Positions 17,843 through 29,919 of a DNA stretch of 64,000 nucleotides are shown here, piece by piece. The position numbers and the translations under genes were made by a program. The stretch's first letter is position 1, and the number at the start of each line of letters is the position of its first letter. Source of the DNA: Polycyclovorans sp002706265. Its GTDB lineage: Bacteria; Pseudomonadota; Gammaproteobacteria; Nevskiales; Nevskiaceae. Below the pieces are notes generated by a model. That model was not told the DNA's origin and did no database searches. It was given only the letters and a program-made list of their open reading frames with translations. Location: the NCBI GenBank assembly GCA_963973915.1, contig CAXBBM010000009.1, positions 66,499 to 130,498 of the forward strand, in the 5' to 3' direction.

Positions 17843-18136
17843 TCATGCCGCAACCAGTTGTAGGCTGACGCGGCAGCCAACTGCGTGGCAGGCGCGGCAC
17901 AGCATTTCCAGAGAGAGGCCCGCATCGTCGGCATCAAGAACTCGGTCAAGTTGCGCACGGCTGACGTTCATCAGCTCTGCCATTGCCTCCCCGCCCAGTC
18001 CACGCGCCCTGCGTGCCTCATCTAGCTCGTACGCGATCACACGAGCCATCGCAAGCGCAGCGGTCTCGGCAAGCAGACCTTTGTCCGAGAGGAAATCGTC
18101 GAAGTTCGATCCAATGTGAGGATTACGTTTTTCCAT
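17843..18136 (-). CDS. HTH antitoxin-like protein, apparently without toxin
   Basis: 97-residue XRE/Fis-type antitoxin. The N-terminal HIGSNFDDFLSDKGL is the hallmark of the HigA-like family that usually pairs with a RelE/HigB toxin. The helix-turn-helix lies in GGEAMAELMNVSRAQLDRVLD, and the C terminus is a short beta-type tail. The toxin gene normally precedes the antitoxin; no toxin-like reading frame was recognised upstream (18137-18722) or downstream. It is probably an orphan antitoxin left after loss of the toxin, or a regulator of neighbouring genes such as the divergent OLD nuclease. Confidence 0.65.
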   Translation of the reverse strand: MEKRNPHIGSNFDDFLSDKGLLAETAALAMARVIAYELDEARRARGLGGEAMAELMNVSRAQLDRVLDADDAGLSLEMLCRACHAVGCRVSLQLVAA

Positions 18137-18722
18137 GGTTTACCTCATTCTTGCGCGTAATTCGCCTGACTCCCCTGCCCACTCGGCAAGGAAATTGGCG
18201 TAAGTGTGAGCCCGACCGCGTTCGTCCGGTATCCGGCGATTGCATTGACAATCTTTGATGTTCGCCATGGACACTAGCTTGCTTGCTGTCGCCACCGCTG
18301 AGTCGGCAGCCACTGTGGTACCAACGTTCAGCCCCACACCGAAGGGCATCATGCAGGGACGCCATACGGCTCTCCAGATGCAATCTATATCTGACGCCAC
18401 CAGCGCCTGGCCAAGGCCATCGAGGTTTCCGACCCGTTTGTGGCGTTGTACTGAGCACTGCCCTGACTGACGATCATGATCACAACCAGATGTTCTGGTT
18501 GAGCAGATGTACCGCTGCACCCAGCCCAATGCTGTCATTGGCTGAAGTGTGTTGGCCGACCGGGCTAGGCCAGAAGCGAAAGTCGCTCCGTCGTCCAATA
18601 GACAGAAGGGCGGACCACCCCAGTGAGTCTTGTCAAGAATGTGACTTGCTGGTCGCGCTGAGCTACCTTCAATTATTGGTCCCAGGGGGACTCGTAAGAA
18701 AGAAATTTTTGAGGGGGTTTCG
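18137..18722. other. 586-bp gap before the OLD nuclease gene
   Basis: Several frames are open on both strands, but none shows a recognisable domain or a good ribosome-binding site. A minus-strand frame ends 4 bases before the antitoxin start and could be a remnant of the missing toxin or of another gene. The last bases carry GAGGGGG, a strong Shine-Dalgarno for the gene starting at 18723. Confidence 0.4.
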
Positions 18723-20624
18723 ATGCAGCTAAAGTCTTTCCATGTGCGGCTGTTCCGCAACGTGATCGATTCTGGCGAGATAAAAATCGATAGCAATACC
18801 TGCCTTGTGGGCAAGAACGAGGCCGGTAAGTCGACCATGATCGAGGCCCTGCACCGTTTGAATCCCGCGAAGCCCGCAGCAAAGCTCGTCCTCCTCGATG
18901 ACTACCCACGCTGGCTCTACAAGGCCCACGATATTTCTGGGGAACTCGCGGATGCCGTGCCAATCACGGCGACCTTTGAACTGTCAGCGGATGAGTTCTC
19001 CGAGGTCGAGAAGCAATATGGGAAGGGCGTGCTGACGAGCAAGGAGTTCGTGGCCAGCCGGAAATATGGCGGCGAAATGGAGCTGAAGTTCTCCATCGAC
19101 TTCGCCGCCTTCATAAAGACGTTTGTCGCACAGCACGCCGCGACGCTCAAGGGCAAGCTCAAGGCGGCCACGACAGACGAACTGCAAAAAGAACTGGCCC
19201 AACTCTCTACAGAGGTCGCGAATGGCTCCTCGGAGCCGACACCTGATGCGCAGGCGGCCAAGAACGCGAAGACGGAGCTCGACAAGGTGCTGGGCGCTGG
19301 AGTCCAGAACCTAACGGAAGCCTTGAAGAAGATGTTCACGCCGCGTGTGCCGAAGACCTTCTACTTCAGCCAGTACTCGCAGTTGCGTGGCCGCTACAAC
19401 ATGGGCGAGGTCATCCCCGCCCTCACCAATCCGTCCAACGACGAGGAGGTGCAGGCTGCTGCCGACTTCCTGAAGCTGGCTAAGATCACGCCGACGAATG
19501 TTGAAGCTTGGGATTGGGAGCAATCGAACGCCGAGTTAGAGTCAATTTCCAGCCTTCTGTCAAAGAAGGTAAAGGACAACTGGAAGCAGAATCCGCACCT
19601 TAAATTGCACGTGAAGACTGAGGTGCAGAACGACAAGCAACGCTGGTTGCGCTTTCGGGTTGAGGATCAGCGCCACGACTTCACGAGCCAGCTCGATCGC
19701 CGTTCAACGGGCTTCCGCTGGTTTGTCTCCTTCATCGCCTCCTTCTTCGAATTCGAGAAGGACAAGAACTTGATCCTCTTGCTGGATGAGCCAGGTCTTA
19801 GCTTGCACGCCCGGGCCCAGCTTGATCTCCTCGAATCAATTGACACCAATCTCACCAAGGGGAGGCAGGTTATCTACACGACGCACTCGCCTTTCATGGT
19901 GCGGACGGAGAAACTTGACCGCGTGCGCATCGTGGAGGACGCCGGACCGGAGCACGGCGCGAAGGTGACCAACGACGCTGGGGTCATCTCTGACCCCGAC
20001 ACCCTCTTCCCTTTGCAGGCCGCTCTAGGCTACGACATCGCGCAGCACCTGTTCATCGGGAACCGGAACATCATCATCGAGGGCATCTCCGACTTCATTT
20101 ATCTGAGCACGATTTCGACGCATCTTCGAGCACTGACACGCGCTGCCCTGCCAGTCGATTGCAGGCTTATCCCGGCCGGCGGCGCGACGAATATTCCGAC
20201 CTTCATCGCACTCATTGGCGACAAACTCGATCTTGTCGTTCTAATTGATGGGAGTGCTGCCCGCCAGAAGATCGAGAACGCCATTGCGGCCGGTCGCCTC
20301 ACGGCGTCGCGAGTCCTTACCGTCGACCGGTTTTCCAAGGTGAAGGACGCCGACATCGAAGATCTCTTCGAGACGAGCGAATACATCGACCTCTACAACT
20401 CGACGCTGAAGAAGAAGGTGAAAGAGTCCTCTCTCAAAGGGTCGGACCGAATCGTGAAGCGGATCGAGCGCGAGGAAGGCGAATTCGATCACGGCGAGGT
20501 CGCTGCGTACTTCTTGGCCAATCACACGAAGATCATCCCGACGCTCTCGGCTTCAACGCTCGATCGCTTCGAAAAGTGCATCGATGCGCTGGCAAAGGCA
20601 CTCCCGGCGAAGAAGACTCCATAA
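18723..20624 (+). CDS. OLD-family ATPase/TOPRIM nuclease
   Basis: 633 residues. N-terminal ABC-type ATPase: Walker A GKNEAGKST (30-38), coiled middle, Walker B NLILLLDEPGLSLHARAQ and H-loop IYTTHSPFM. The C-terminal TOPRIM part has NIIIEGISDFIYL (Glu and Asp of the first motif) and VVLIDGSAARQK. In the second motif the usual D-x-D is D-G-S, an unusual change. There is no gajB-like helicase beside it, so it is a stand-alone (class 1) OLD protein, a group implicated in phage defence. ATG at 18723 has GAGGGGG upstream. It is transcribed away from the antitoxin gene. Family firm; activity with the altered TOPRIM residue uncertain. Confidence 0.85.
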   Translation: MQLKSFHVRLFRNVIDSGEIKIDSNTCLVGKNEAGKSTMIEALHRLNPAKPAAKLVLLDDYPRWLYKAHDISGELADAVPITATFELSADEFSEVEKQYGKGVLTSKEFVASRKYGGEMELKFSIDFAAFIKTFVAQHAATLKGKLKAATTDELQKELAQLSTEVANGSSEPTPDAQAAKNAKTELDKVLGAGVQNLTEALKKMFTPRVPKTFYFSQYSQLRGRYNMGEVIPALTNPSNDEEVQAAADFLKLAKITPTNVEAWDWEQSNAELESISSLLSKKVKDNWKQNPHLKLHVKTEVQNDKQRWLRFRVEDQRHDFTSQLDRRSTGFRWFVSFIASFFEFEKDKNLILLLDEPGLSLHARAQLDLLESIDTNLTKGRQVIYTTHSPFMVRTEKLDRVRIVEDAGPEHGAKVTNDAGVISDPDTLFPLQAALGYDIAQHLFIGNRNIIIEGISDFIYLSTISTHLRALTRAALPVDCRLIPAGGATNIPTFIALIGDKLDLVVLIDGSAARQKIENAIAAGRLTASRVLTVDRFSKVKDADIEDLFETSEYIDLYNSTLKKKVKESSLKGSDRIVKRIEREEGEFDHGEVAAYFLANHTKIIPTLSASTLDRFEKCIDALAKALPAKKTP

Positions 20625-20947
20625 GGGGGCGTGCAGCGTTCTCCCCGGCGATTAACAAGCCAAGGGTGGGCAAAGCGCAACGTGCCCACGCGGGTGCGCC
20701 CAACGCGGCATGTGCGCGAACTGCAGCACCCCCTACGTCCGCCGTGACGGTCGAGTGCGCAGCAAACGTCCGCTGTTGGCACCCACTGCGACGGTCGCTG
20801 ACCAGCCCAAACCTGTCATTCGCGATGCTGAACAAATGGCCGCTCAGCACACGTTCGCGACTTCGGCCAGCATGAAGCCGCCGGTGAGTGCGAACGCGAT
20901 CCACGTCGCGCGTTCGCTGGCGCTGCGTCCGTGGGCGTGCCCCGCGC
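20625..20947. other. Gap with a short dispersed-type repeat
   Basis: No gene supported. It lies between convergent genes (OLD nuclease and desaturase). Open frames here translate into basic low-complexity strings typical of non-coding GC-rich DNA. The one recognisable item is the palindrome at 20664-20690. Confidence 0.5.
20664..20690. repeat. REP-like palindrome (GTGGGC ... GCCCAC)
   Basis: GTGGGC (20666-20671) and GCCCAC (20684-20689) flank AAAGCGCAACGT, a stem-loop like the short GTGGGCA...TGCCCAC palindromes dispersed between genes in many gammaproteobacteria. No T-tract follows, so it is more likely a REP element than a terminator. Only one copy was noticed in this window. Confidence 0.45.
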
Positions 20948-22275
20948 TCATCGCGCGCCGCGGTCGATGGACACGATGCGCCGCACCTCACGATCCCAGA
21001 GCAGGCAGCGCAGTGAGGGCAGTACGTCGGCCAGACTCAGGCGGCGCACCTCGGTGAACCGCTCGGCATGCGCCGCGTGACAGGCGGCCAGCCGGTAGTT
21101 CGGGATGCGCGCGCACAGGTGATGAACATGATGGTAGCCGATGTCGGCGGTGAACCAGTTCAGCCAGCCCGGCAGCACAAGGAAGCTGGTGCCGTGGAGC
21201 GCAGCGGTTTCGTAGTCCCAGCCCTGATCGTCGCTGGCATAGGCCTGGTCGAAGTTGTGCTGGACGGTGAACAGCACGATGCCTGCCGCACCCGCCAGCG
21301 CGGTGGCCAGCAGATAGACCGTGAAGAACAGCGAGGCCCCGATCAGGCTGGACATCGCCGCCCAGAGTCCGAGCAGAGCGAGGTTGTTGAGGCTCATGTG
21401 GCGGAACTCTGCCGCTGATGCCCAATGGCGGGTTCGGAACACGCGCGCCTGTGCGCGCCAGCCGACCTGCGGTTGCGCGATGCCACCGCGCAGAAGATGC
21501 ACGAGCAGCGCCGCGCAGCCACGCAGCCAGTTCAGGCGCGGGTTGACCACCAGGTACATCAGGCCGGCGAGCGGTGCCATGCCGACCCAGCGCGCACGCC
21601 GGTACTGCTGCTGGCGCGCCGGGCTCATCTGCGCGAACTCCTCCAGCGACAGCGTGCCCAGCGGCCCGCGGTACTTCGACCAGTTGCCGTTGGTGGCGTG
21701 GTGATAGGCGTGATGCCGCGACCATACGTATTGCGGCATGCCGGTGAGCACGCCGAACACAAAGCCGCAGGCGGCATTGAGCGCGCCGCGCCGGAACAGG
21801 CTGCGATGGCCGCAGTCGTGCATCAGTGCAAACGCGCGCAGCAGGAACAGGCTCATCACCGGCACGGCGAGCACCACCGCCCAGCCGTGACCCACCGCCA
21901 CCAGCCACCACAGCAGGCCCAGCGGGATCAGCGTGCTCGCCACCTGCAGCGACGCGCGGCGGTCGTCACTACGGGCGAAACGCGCGACGAGCGTGCGCGT
22001 GCCGGACCGGGGCGACGGCATCGCCGGGGCCGGCACGACGCCAGCGGCACCGCGCCCGTCCGCTGCGCGCGGCGTTGCATGGGCGCGATCCAGCAGCAGC
22101 AGCGCGAGCAGCAGCACGGCGGCGTCGAACAGCACATGCGGCCCGCGCAGCGCCGATTCCGGCACCCGTTGAATCAGCAGCGTGTAGCTCTCCATCGCAA
22201 TCACGCCGAGCACAAGCAGCACGGCAACACCAACGATGGAGATGCCCGCCTGCCAGCCGAGATCCTTGCCGAGGT

Positions 22276-22279
<4 letters not shown>
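20948..22279 (-). CDS. Membrane fatty acid desaturase with extra N-terminal membrane domain
   Basis: 443 residues. Three histidine boxes of the di-iron membrane desaturase/hydroxylase family are visible: HDCGH (154-158), HHAYHH (189-194) and HHVHHL near the C terminus. The desaturase-like part begins near residue 95. Before it stand two hydrophobic helices (about 11-30 and 48-64) and a Pro/Ala/Arg-rich linker, so the gene looks like a fusion of a small membrane protein to the desaturase. It is coupled to czcA by an ATGA overlap and is the last gene of the metal operon. It could change membrane lipid unsaturation during metal stress; this is inference. The substrate cannot be told. Confidence 0.8.
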
Positions 22280-25417
<3,138 letters not shown>

Positions 25418-25425
<8 letters not shown>

Positions 25426-26050
25426 GAGCGTGTCCTTTGTTGGAGCTCGCGGCGCGCTGCGTCTGCGCAGCGTCGCGAAGGGTGCTGATGCCGCCGTAAA
25501 CGGCGACCAATGCAATGCAAAAAGCGACGGCCAGATCTGGCCAGTTGCTGCCGACGACCAGCACCAGTCCACCCGCAGCGAAAATGCCGAAATTGGAGAC
25601 GAAGTCGTTGAGGCTCATCGTCCACGCCGCGCGCAGATTAACGTCCTCTCCCCGATGGCTGCGGAGCAATTTGACGCATAGGACATTGATGGCAACAGCG
25701 ACCGCAGCGAGCATCATCATGGACATGCCCAAGGGCTCGGAGCCGCTGACAAAGCGGCGCAGCGCGTCAACAATCACACCTCCGGCCAGCAGCAGAAGCA
25801 TGACCCCCGTGATCGCGGCAGCCGCCGCCTTCCACCGGGCACCCCGCGTCACCGCGAGGAAACTGACGGCGTAGGCCACGGCGTCGGAAAAATTGTCTAG
25901 AGAATTGGCGATGAGACTGCTGGAATCTGAAGCAAGTCCGCCGATCAGGAGCGTGACCCCTAACCCGGCATTGAGCACCAGAACCCAGAGCAGCACCTTT
26001 CGCTGCGCATGGTCGTTTGCATCAATGGCTGGTTGATGATCAGTGCCCAT
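25418..26050 (-). CDS. Cation diffusion facilitator transporter (second of two)
   Basis: 210 residues with about six hydrophobic helices. ANSLDNFSDAVAYAVSFLAV (TM2) contains the CDF metal-binding pattern N/D-x3-D, and NDFVSNFGIFAAGG (TM5) the second N/D-x3-N/D site. The protein lacks a long cytoplasmic C-terminal domain, ending in KGHAHD with two histidines, so it belongs to the short CDF/DmeF-like forms. Start ATG at 26050; a longer open frame would add 36 residues overlapping czcB. It overlaps czcB by 11 nt and czcA by 8 nt. Likely moves divalent metal from cytoplasm to periplasm, where the Czc pump can take over. Confidence 0.85.
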
Positions 26051-27194
26051 GCTCGGCCTCCCCCTTGCCCAACTCTGCCTTGAGCACAAAGCTGCCCTCA
26101 CCCACCACCGCTTCACCCGCCGTGAGGCCGTCCAGAATCTCGACAACGTCGCCGTCACGGCGGCCTGTCTTTACGACCCGTGATTCAAATCCGCCAGCGT
26201 CTTCGACAAATACGGACGTCCGACCCTCCAGCTCCTGCAGGGCGACTTCCGGCACGGCCAGCGCAAGCTGAGCCTCGCCGATGGCCACCTCGGCCTGTAC
26301 GTAAAGACCTGGGGCCCAACGGCCGTCAGCGTTCTCCAGCTCGACCCGCGCAGTGAGGCTCTGTGTGGCACTGACTGAGAGCGGTGACACGAACACGATA
26401 CGGCCCTCGCTGGTCGATCCCCGGTCGGCGGTCTGCACCCGAGCGTTCTGGCCCACTTTCACAAGAGATCGATCTCGCGGGAACAGCGACAACTCAACCC
26501 ACACTGTGGACAGATCCACCACTGTAAACAGCGGCTGACCCTGAACCTGCTCACCGGGATTGGTGAATCGTTCAGTCACCACACCCCCCTGTGGACTGCT
26601 GACGGTGTAGACCTGCAAGCTCTCGTTGCTTTCGACGGTGGCCAGTGACTGGCCGCGTTTGACGGTGTCTCCGATCTGCACATTGACGCTGCGAACCATG
26701 CCGGGAAAACGGGCCGTGACACTGGCCACGCGTTCGGGATTGGGCTTGACCACGCCATAGAGAGAAAGGGTTTCCCTCAACATCGCGGGCCCGGCGGGTG
26801 CAATCACCAGGCCTGCGGCCGCGCGGGCCTCAGCGCTGAGGTTCAGCGCTTCGGCATGGCCTTCTTCCTCGGTGTGGCCGCTTTCGCCTTGTTCGTGGCG
26901 ATCCCCCTCGCTGTGATCCTCCCGCTCGTTGTGGGGATCACTCTCCGAATGGCCCTCCGCGTCATCGTGGGCATGGCCTTTTTCGTCAGTGTGGTTGGCT
27001 TCGCCTGCTGACTCGTGGCGATCTCCTTCGTGATGGCCTTCGCTTTCGTTGTGCGGCTCGGCCTCGGAATGACTCTTCGCGTCATCGTGAGCGTGCCCTT
27101 CCTCGTCGGTGTGGGCGGGTTCATTCGGCTTACCGCAGGCCGTCAGGGCAAGCCCGAGCGTCAGTAATAAGGCGGAGTAGGTGATGGTCTTCAT
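26040..27194 (-). CDS. czcB: CzcB-type periplasmic adaptor with His-rich repeats
   Basis: 384-residue membrane fusion protein linking CzcA to CzcC. Lipobox-like LTACGK (Cys20) suggests a lipoprotein. Residues 28-107 are two near-identical 40-residue repeats starting HTDE.GHAHDDA, rich in His, Asp and Glu; a third partial copy HTEEEGHAE follows. After that come the usual barrel-sandwich (FPGMVRSVNVQIGDTVKRG), helical hairpin and beta-barrel parts. CzcB proteins often have a metal-binding His-rich N region; the tandem duplication here roughly doubles its capacity. ATG at 27194 is 14 bp after czcC. Part of the same minus-strand metal operon. Confidence 0.9.
   Translation of the reverse strand: MKTITYSALLLTLGLALTACGKPNEPAHTDEEGHAHDDAKSHSEAEPHNESEGHHEGDRHESAGEANHTDEKGHAHDDAEGHSESDPHNEREDHSEGDRHEQGESGHTEEEGHAEALNLSAEARAAAGLVIAPAGPAMLRETLSLYGVVKPNPERVASVTARFPGMVRSVNVQIGDTVKRGQSLATVESNESLQVYTVSSPQGGVVTERFTNPGEQVQGQPLFTVVDLSTVWVELSLFPRDRSLVKVGQNARVQTADRGSTSEGRIVFVSPLSVSATQSLTARVELENADGRWAPGLYVQAEVAIGEAQLALAVPEVALQELEGRTSVFVEDAGGFESRVVKTGRRDGDVVEILDGLTAGEAVVGEGSFVLKAELGKGEAEHGH
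26874..27113 (-). repeat. 120-bp tandem repeat inside czcB
   Basis: Two in-frame 120-bp units (27113-26994 and 26993-26874) encode 40-residue His/Asp/Glu-rich blocks; the order GHAHDDA, then HS, PHN and GDRHE is the same in both. A partial third unit follows. In-frame length keeps the gene intact when units are gained or lost, so copy number may differ between strains. Confidence 0.85.
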
Positions 27195-27208
27195 GGTGGA
27201 GCGATCCT

Positions 27209-28465
27209 TTAGCGGCTGGCGGACAGGCCGCTGAGCCGTTCGATTTCAATCAGGGTCAGGTGGTAGGCGGTGGCTGCATCAATCAGGCTGTCGCGCACCG
27301 CCACCAGCTCGCGCTGTGCGTCCACCAGTTCGAGGTAGCTGTAGCGTCCACGCTCGTAGGCGTATTCGGTCTTCTTGAGCGCGGCCTCAATCTGGGGCAG
27401 GGCACGCTCGCGCAGCGCGGACACCTGCTGCCGCAGGTCAAGCAGCTCGCGATGATTGCGGAACAGTTGGGCCCGCGCATTCACCAGCGCTGCAATGCGT
27501 TGCGCTTCGGCGCCGTCCCTGAGTGCCTCGGCTGCGGCGATGCGGCCCTGGTTGCGATCAGAAGTCAGCAGCGGGATGCCCACCGAAAAAACCAGCGCGG
27601 TGTCCCTGACCGCTTGCTGCCGGCGCAGGCCCGCACCGATCTCGATGCCCGGGCGGCGGCTGGCCAGCGCCAGCGTAATTTCCGATTCACGCAGACGGGC
27701 CTGGCTCAGGTAGCGCGTCAGATCAGGCGTGCGTTCCAGCGCAGTGAGCAGATCCGGATACGGCGCAATCTCGGGAAGCTGGTAAAGGTCGGCCGCAGCC
27801 TCGGTGAAATCAGGCATCGCCGCGCCCCAGGACGCCGCCAGATCGGAGCGCGCGGCGAGCAGTTCGTGCTCGGCATGTGCATCGGCGATGCGGGCGCGTT
27901 CGAGTGCCACAGCCGCCCGATCCAGCTCCGCCTCGGGCGATTTGGCTGCTTCCACGCGGCGCTTCACCGCTGCCGCAGTCTTGTCTGCAAGCTCCACAGC
28001 CAGATGTGCGAGACGATGTTCCTCTTGCTGGCTGACCAACGAGACGAATCGTCTGGCCGTTTCGGCCAGCAAGTCCAGGCGCGCTATGTGGCCCTCAACT
28101 TCAAGGCCTTCACGTTCCAGGCGGGCACTGGCGACGCGCTTGTCGCGCAGGCCGTCCAGTTCGATCAACTGGCTCAGCCCAATGGTGAGTTCGGCAGCAT
28201 CGAAGCCGCTGGTGTCGCCGGTGCCGAGCACGTTCTCCAGATCGGCCGTCAGCCTGGGGTTCGGCTTCAGGCCCGCCTGTGTGACGAGGCCGTCTTGCGC
28301 CTTGAGTACGTATTGATAGGCCGCTAGGTCTGGATTGGATTGCAACGTGCGTGATAACGCTTCGCGCAAGGTCAGAGGGACCTCGGCTGCAAGCGCGGCA
28401 CTGGCCGCGCCAAAAGCCAGCAGTGCCGCGAGCGCGAAGCGCCCGGTGGCGGTGAATCGAAACAT
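27209..28465 (-). CDS. czcC: CzcC-type outer membrane efflux factor
   Basis: 418-residue TolC-family protein that forms the outer membrane channel of the Czc pump. Signal peptide FALAALLAFGAASAALA is followed by two OEP repeats (LREALSRTLQSNPDLAAYQ and later PDLTRYLSQARLRESEITLA), long helical hairpins, and GRYSYLELVDAQRELVAVRD near the end, a strong family mark. No lipobox is seen. It is 57 bp downstream of the small periplasmic protein gene and 14 bp upstream of czcB. Confidence 0.9.
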   Translation of the reverse strand: MFRFTATGRFALAALLAFGAASAALAAEVPLTLREALSRTLQSNPDLAAYQYVLKAQDGLVTQAGLKPNPRLTADLENVLGTGDTSGFDAAELTIGLSQLIELDGLRDKRVASARLEREGLEVEGHIARLDLLAETARRFVSLVSQQEEHRLAHLAVELADKTAAAVKRRVEAAKSPEAELDRAAVALERARIADAHAEHELLAARSDLAASWGAAMPDFTEAAADLYQLPEIAPYPDLLTALERTPDLTRYLSQARLRESEITLALASRRPGIEIGAGLRRQQAVRDTALVFSVGIPLLTSDRNQGRIAAAEALRDGAEAQRIAALVNARAQLFRNHRELLDLRQQVSALRERALPQIEAALKKTEYAYERGRYSYLELVDAQRELVAVRDSLIDAATAYHLTLIEIERLSGLSASR

Positions 28466-28522
28466 GAGGGGAACTCCCGTGCAGCGTGAACGGATGCCCT
28501 GGGATCAGGGCAAGGGGTGGGT

Positions 28523-28921
28523 TCAGGCGAGGGAGATCGAGGGCGGACCGCGCAGCGGCGGTGCGAAGTGAGGCGGTCGGGTTTCGTGCGCGTCGGGCGG
28601 TCCGCGCGCGGTGAGCACCGTCAGTCCGCCCGAGGCCGCGACAGGATCGGCGATGTCGGCTGAGTGCAGCACAGGTTCGTCGGCGCTCAGGTCGAGCTGG
28701 AACTGGGCCGGCGACAGCGCCGCCGAAAGTTCCAATTCCAGGTTGTCGGGATGATCATCAACGTGGAACTCGCCGAACAGGAGCCCCGCGTCAGCGTAGT
28801 GCGGCGCCTCGTGCTCGTGGCCCGCGCTTTCCAGGCCAGCACAGGCGTGCGCGTGCAGACCGAGCATCCGCGTCAGCGCGAGGCCGAGGCACAGCAACCA
28901 GATGGCGGGCATGCGGGTCAT
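28523..28921 (-). CDS. Small secreted His-rich protein of the metal operon
   Basis: 132 residues. N-terminal hydrophobic signal (MPAIWLLCLGLALTRML) ends at a site rich in His and Cys (GLHAHACAGLESAGHEHEAPHY). An acidic beta-like middle and a Pro-rich end with HETRPPHFAPPL follow. Small periplasmic His-rich proteins of this kind (CzcI/CzcE-like in position) precede czcC in metal loci and may buffer or sense metal. The ATG at 28921 shares one base with the stop of the upstream gene (TGATG), so translation is coupled. Family not recognised beyond this. Confidence 0.65.
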   Translation of the reverse strand: MTRMPAIWLLCLGLALTRMLGLHAHACAGLESAGHEHEAPHYADAGLLFGEFHVDDHPDNLELELSAALSPAQFQLDLSADEPVLHSADIADPVAASGGLTVLTARGPPDAHETRPPHFAPPLRGPPSISLA

Positions 28922-29217
28922 CACTGAGAGGCTATCACGGAAGGGACAGCATTCAGGGCGCGCGGATCGCCGGGCGACGACGACCAGCTCGGCGACAGCG
29001 TCCGAACCCACACGCTGTCGACGATTTGCACGGCGATCAGCGTCAGGTGCGTGCCCATCAGCAGGCCGACGGGGATCGCGACCGTGGGCGGTACGCACAG
29101 CACCGCCGCCGACACCACTTCCGCAGAGCTGATGTGTCGCTTGATCAGACGGTGATGCAGCAGATGCAGGGCCTGCACGATCAGCAAGGCCGTATAGGTC
29201 AATTCAGGCGTGAGCAC
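28921..29217 (-). CDS. Small membrane protein of the metal operon
   Basis: 98 residues from the GTG at 29217 (VLTPELTYTALLIVQALHLLHHRLIKRH). Two hydrophobic helices, one near the N terminus and one around AAVLCVPPTVAIPVGLLMG, are followed by a third (THLTLIAVQIVDSVWV). A His-His pair and several Lys/Arg lie between. It overlaps the upstream CDF gene by 14 nt and the downstream gene by 1 nt. An ATG 21 codons upstream would overlap the CDF gene more strongly and gives an Arg-rich lead, so GTG was preferred. Function unknown. Confidence 0.55.
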   Translation of the reverse strand: MLTPELTYTALLIVQALHLLHHRLIKRHISSAEVVSAAVLCVPPTVAIPVGLLMGTHLTLIAVQIVDSVWVRTLSPSWSSSPGDPRALNAVPSVIASQ

Positions 29218-29845
29218 GGCGCACCTCCCGGGTCGATGCAAGTTCAACGCGTGCCTGCGCAATGACCTGCCGCGCGGCACAGAGGCCCAGTAGGCCCATC
29301 CCGACCGCTACGGTGAGATCCGGCCAGGCAGTACCAGTTCCAACGACGCCCACCGCCGCCATCATCACCGCGACATTACCGATGGCGTCGTTGCGTGAGC
29401 ACAGCCACACGGAGCGCATGTTGGCATCCCCCTCGCGGTAGGCGTATAGCAGCCAGGCCACGCTCAGGTTCGCGACTAGGGCCAGGCCACCGACGAGGCC
29501 CATCGTCAGCGGCTCTGGCACCACCCCGTGCAGCGCGTTCCAGCTCGCATGACCCAGGACATAGACGCCATAGCCGCCCATGAACAGCCCCTTGAGCAGT
29601 GCCGTGCGGGCGCGAGCGGCCAGCCCCATCGACAGCACGAACAGCGACACCGCATAGTTCGCGGCATCGCCAAAGAAGTCCACGGCGTCGGCCAGCAGTG
29701 AGACCGAGCCCGCTCCCCAGCCAGCCGCCAGCTCCACCCCGAACATCGCCAGGTTCACGCATAACGCGATCCACAGCACTCGGCGATAGCGCGGCGGAAC
29801 CAGCACGTTCGAGGCACAATTGGAAGCACAGAAATCAATAGCCAT
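29204..29845 (-). CDS. Cation diffusion facilitator transporter (first of two)
   Basis: 213 residues, six predicted helices. LADAVDFFGDAANYAVSLFV holds the TM2 metal-binding D-x3-D pattern and CSRNDAIGNVAVMMAA the TM5 N-D-x-x-x-N pattern. It starts MAIDFCASNCASN, with two Cys that may bind a soft metal. There is no long C-terminal cytoplasmic domain. First gene of the minus-strand metal operon, 74 bp from the divergent cadR, directly behind a MerR-type promoter, so it should be the gene most tightly controlled by CadR. Likely exports Cd/Zn/Co-type ions to the periplasm. Confidence 0.85.
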   Translation of the reverse strand: MAIDFCASNCASNVLVPPRYRRVLWIALCVNLAMFGVELAAGWGAGSVSLLADAVDFFGDAANYAVSLFVLSMGLAARARTALLKGLFMGGYGVYVLGHASWNALHGVVPEPLTMGLVGGLALVANLSVAWLLYAYREGDANMRSVWLCSRNDAIGNVAVMMAAVGVVGTGTAWPDLTVAVGMGLLGLCAARQVIAQARVELASTREVRRAHA

Positions 29846-29873
29846 CGGAATCCCGACGTGGACGATGGACCGT

Positions 29874-29904
29874 ATTGGACAGCCTGTAGTAACTTCAGGG
29901 TCAA
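29874..29904 (-). promoter_or_regulatory. CadR/MerR-type promoter with 19-bp spacer and dyad
   Basis: On the minus strand -35 TTGACC (29904-29899) and -10 TCCAAT (29879-29874) are 19 bp apart, the overlong spacing typical of MerR-activated promoters. The spacer holds the dyad CCTGTAGTAACTTCAGG (29883-29899 plus strand), arms matching at 7 of 8 positions. It lies between the CDF gene and cadR and should drive the CDF-czc operon. Confidence 0.8.
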
Positions 29905-29919
29905 GCCCCGGAGCAGCAC

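Noticed and set aside
18140..18838. 232-codon minus-strand frame that could be the missing toxin
   Set aside because: Its first part is antisense to the OLD gene, and no RelE/HigB motif is visible in the last 60 residues.
18723..20624. Gabija system (gajA)
   Set aside because: No UvrD-like gajB follows; the downstream gene is a convergent desaturase.
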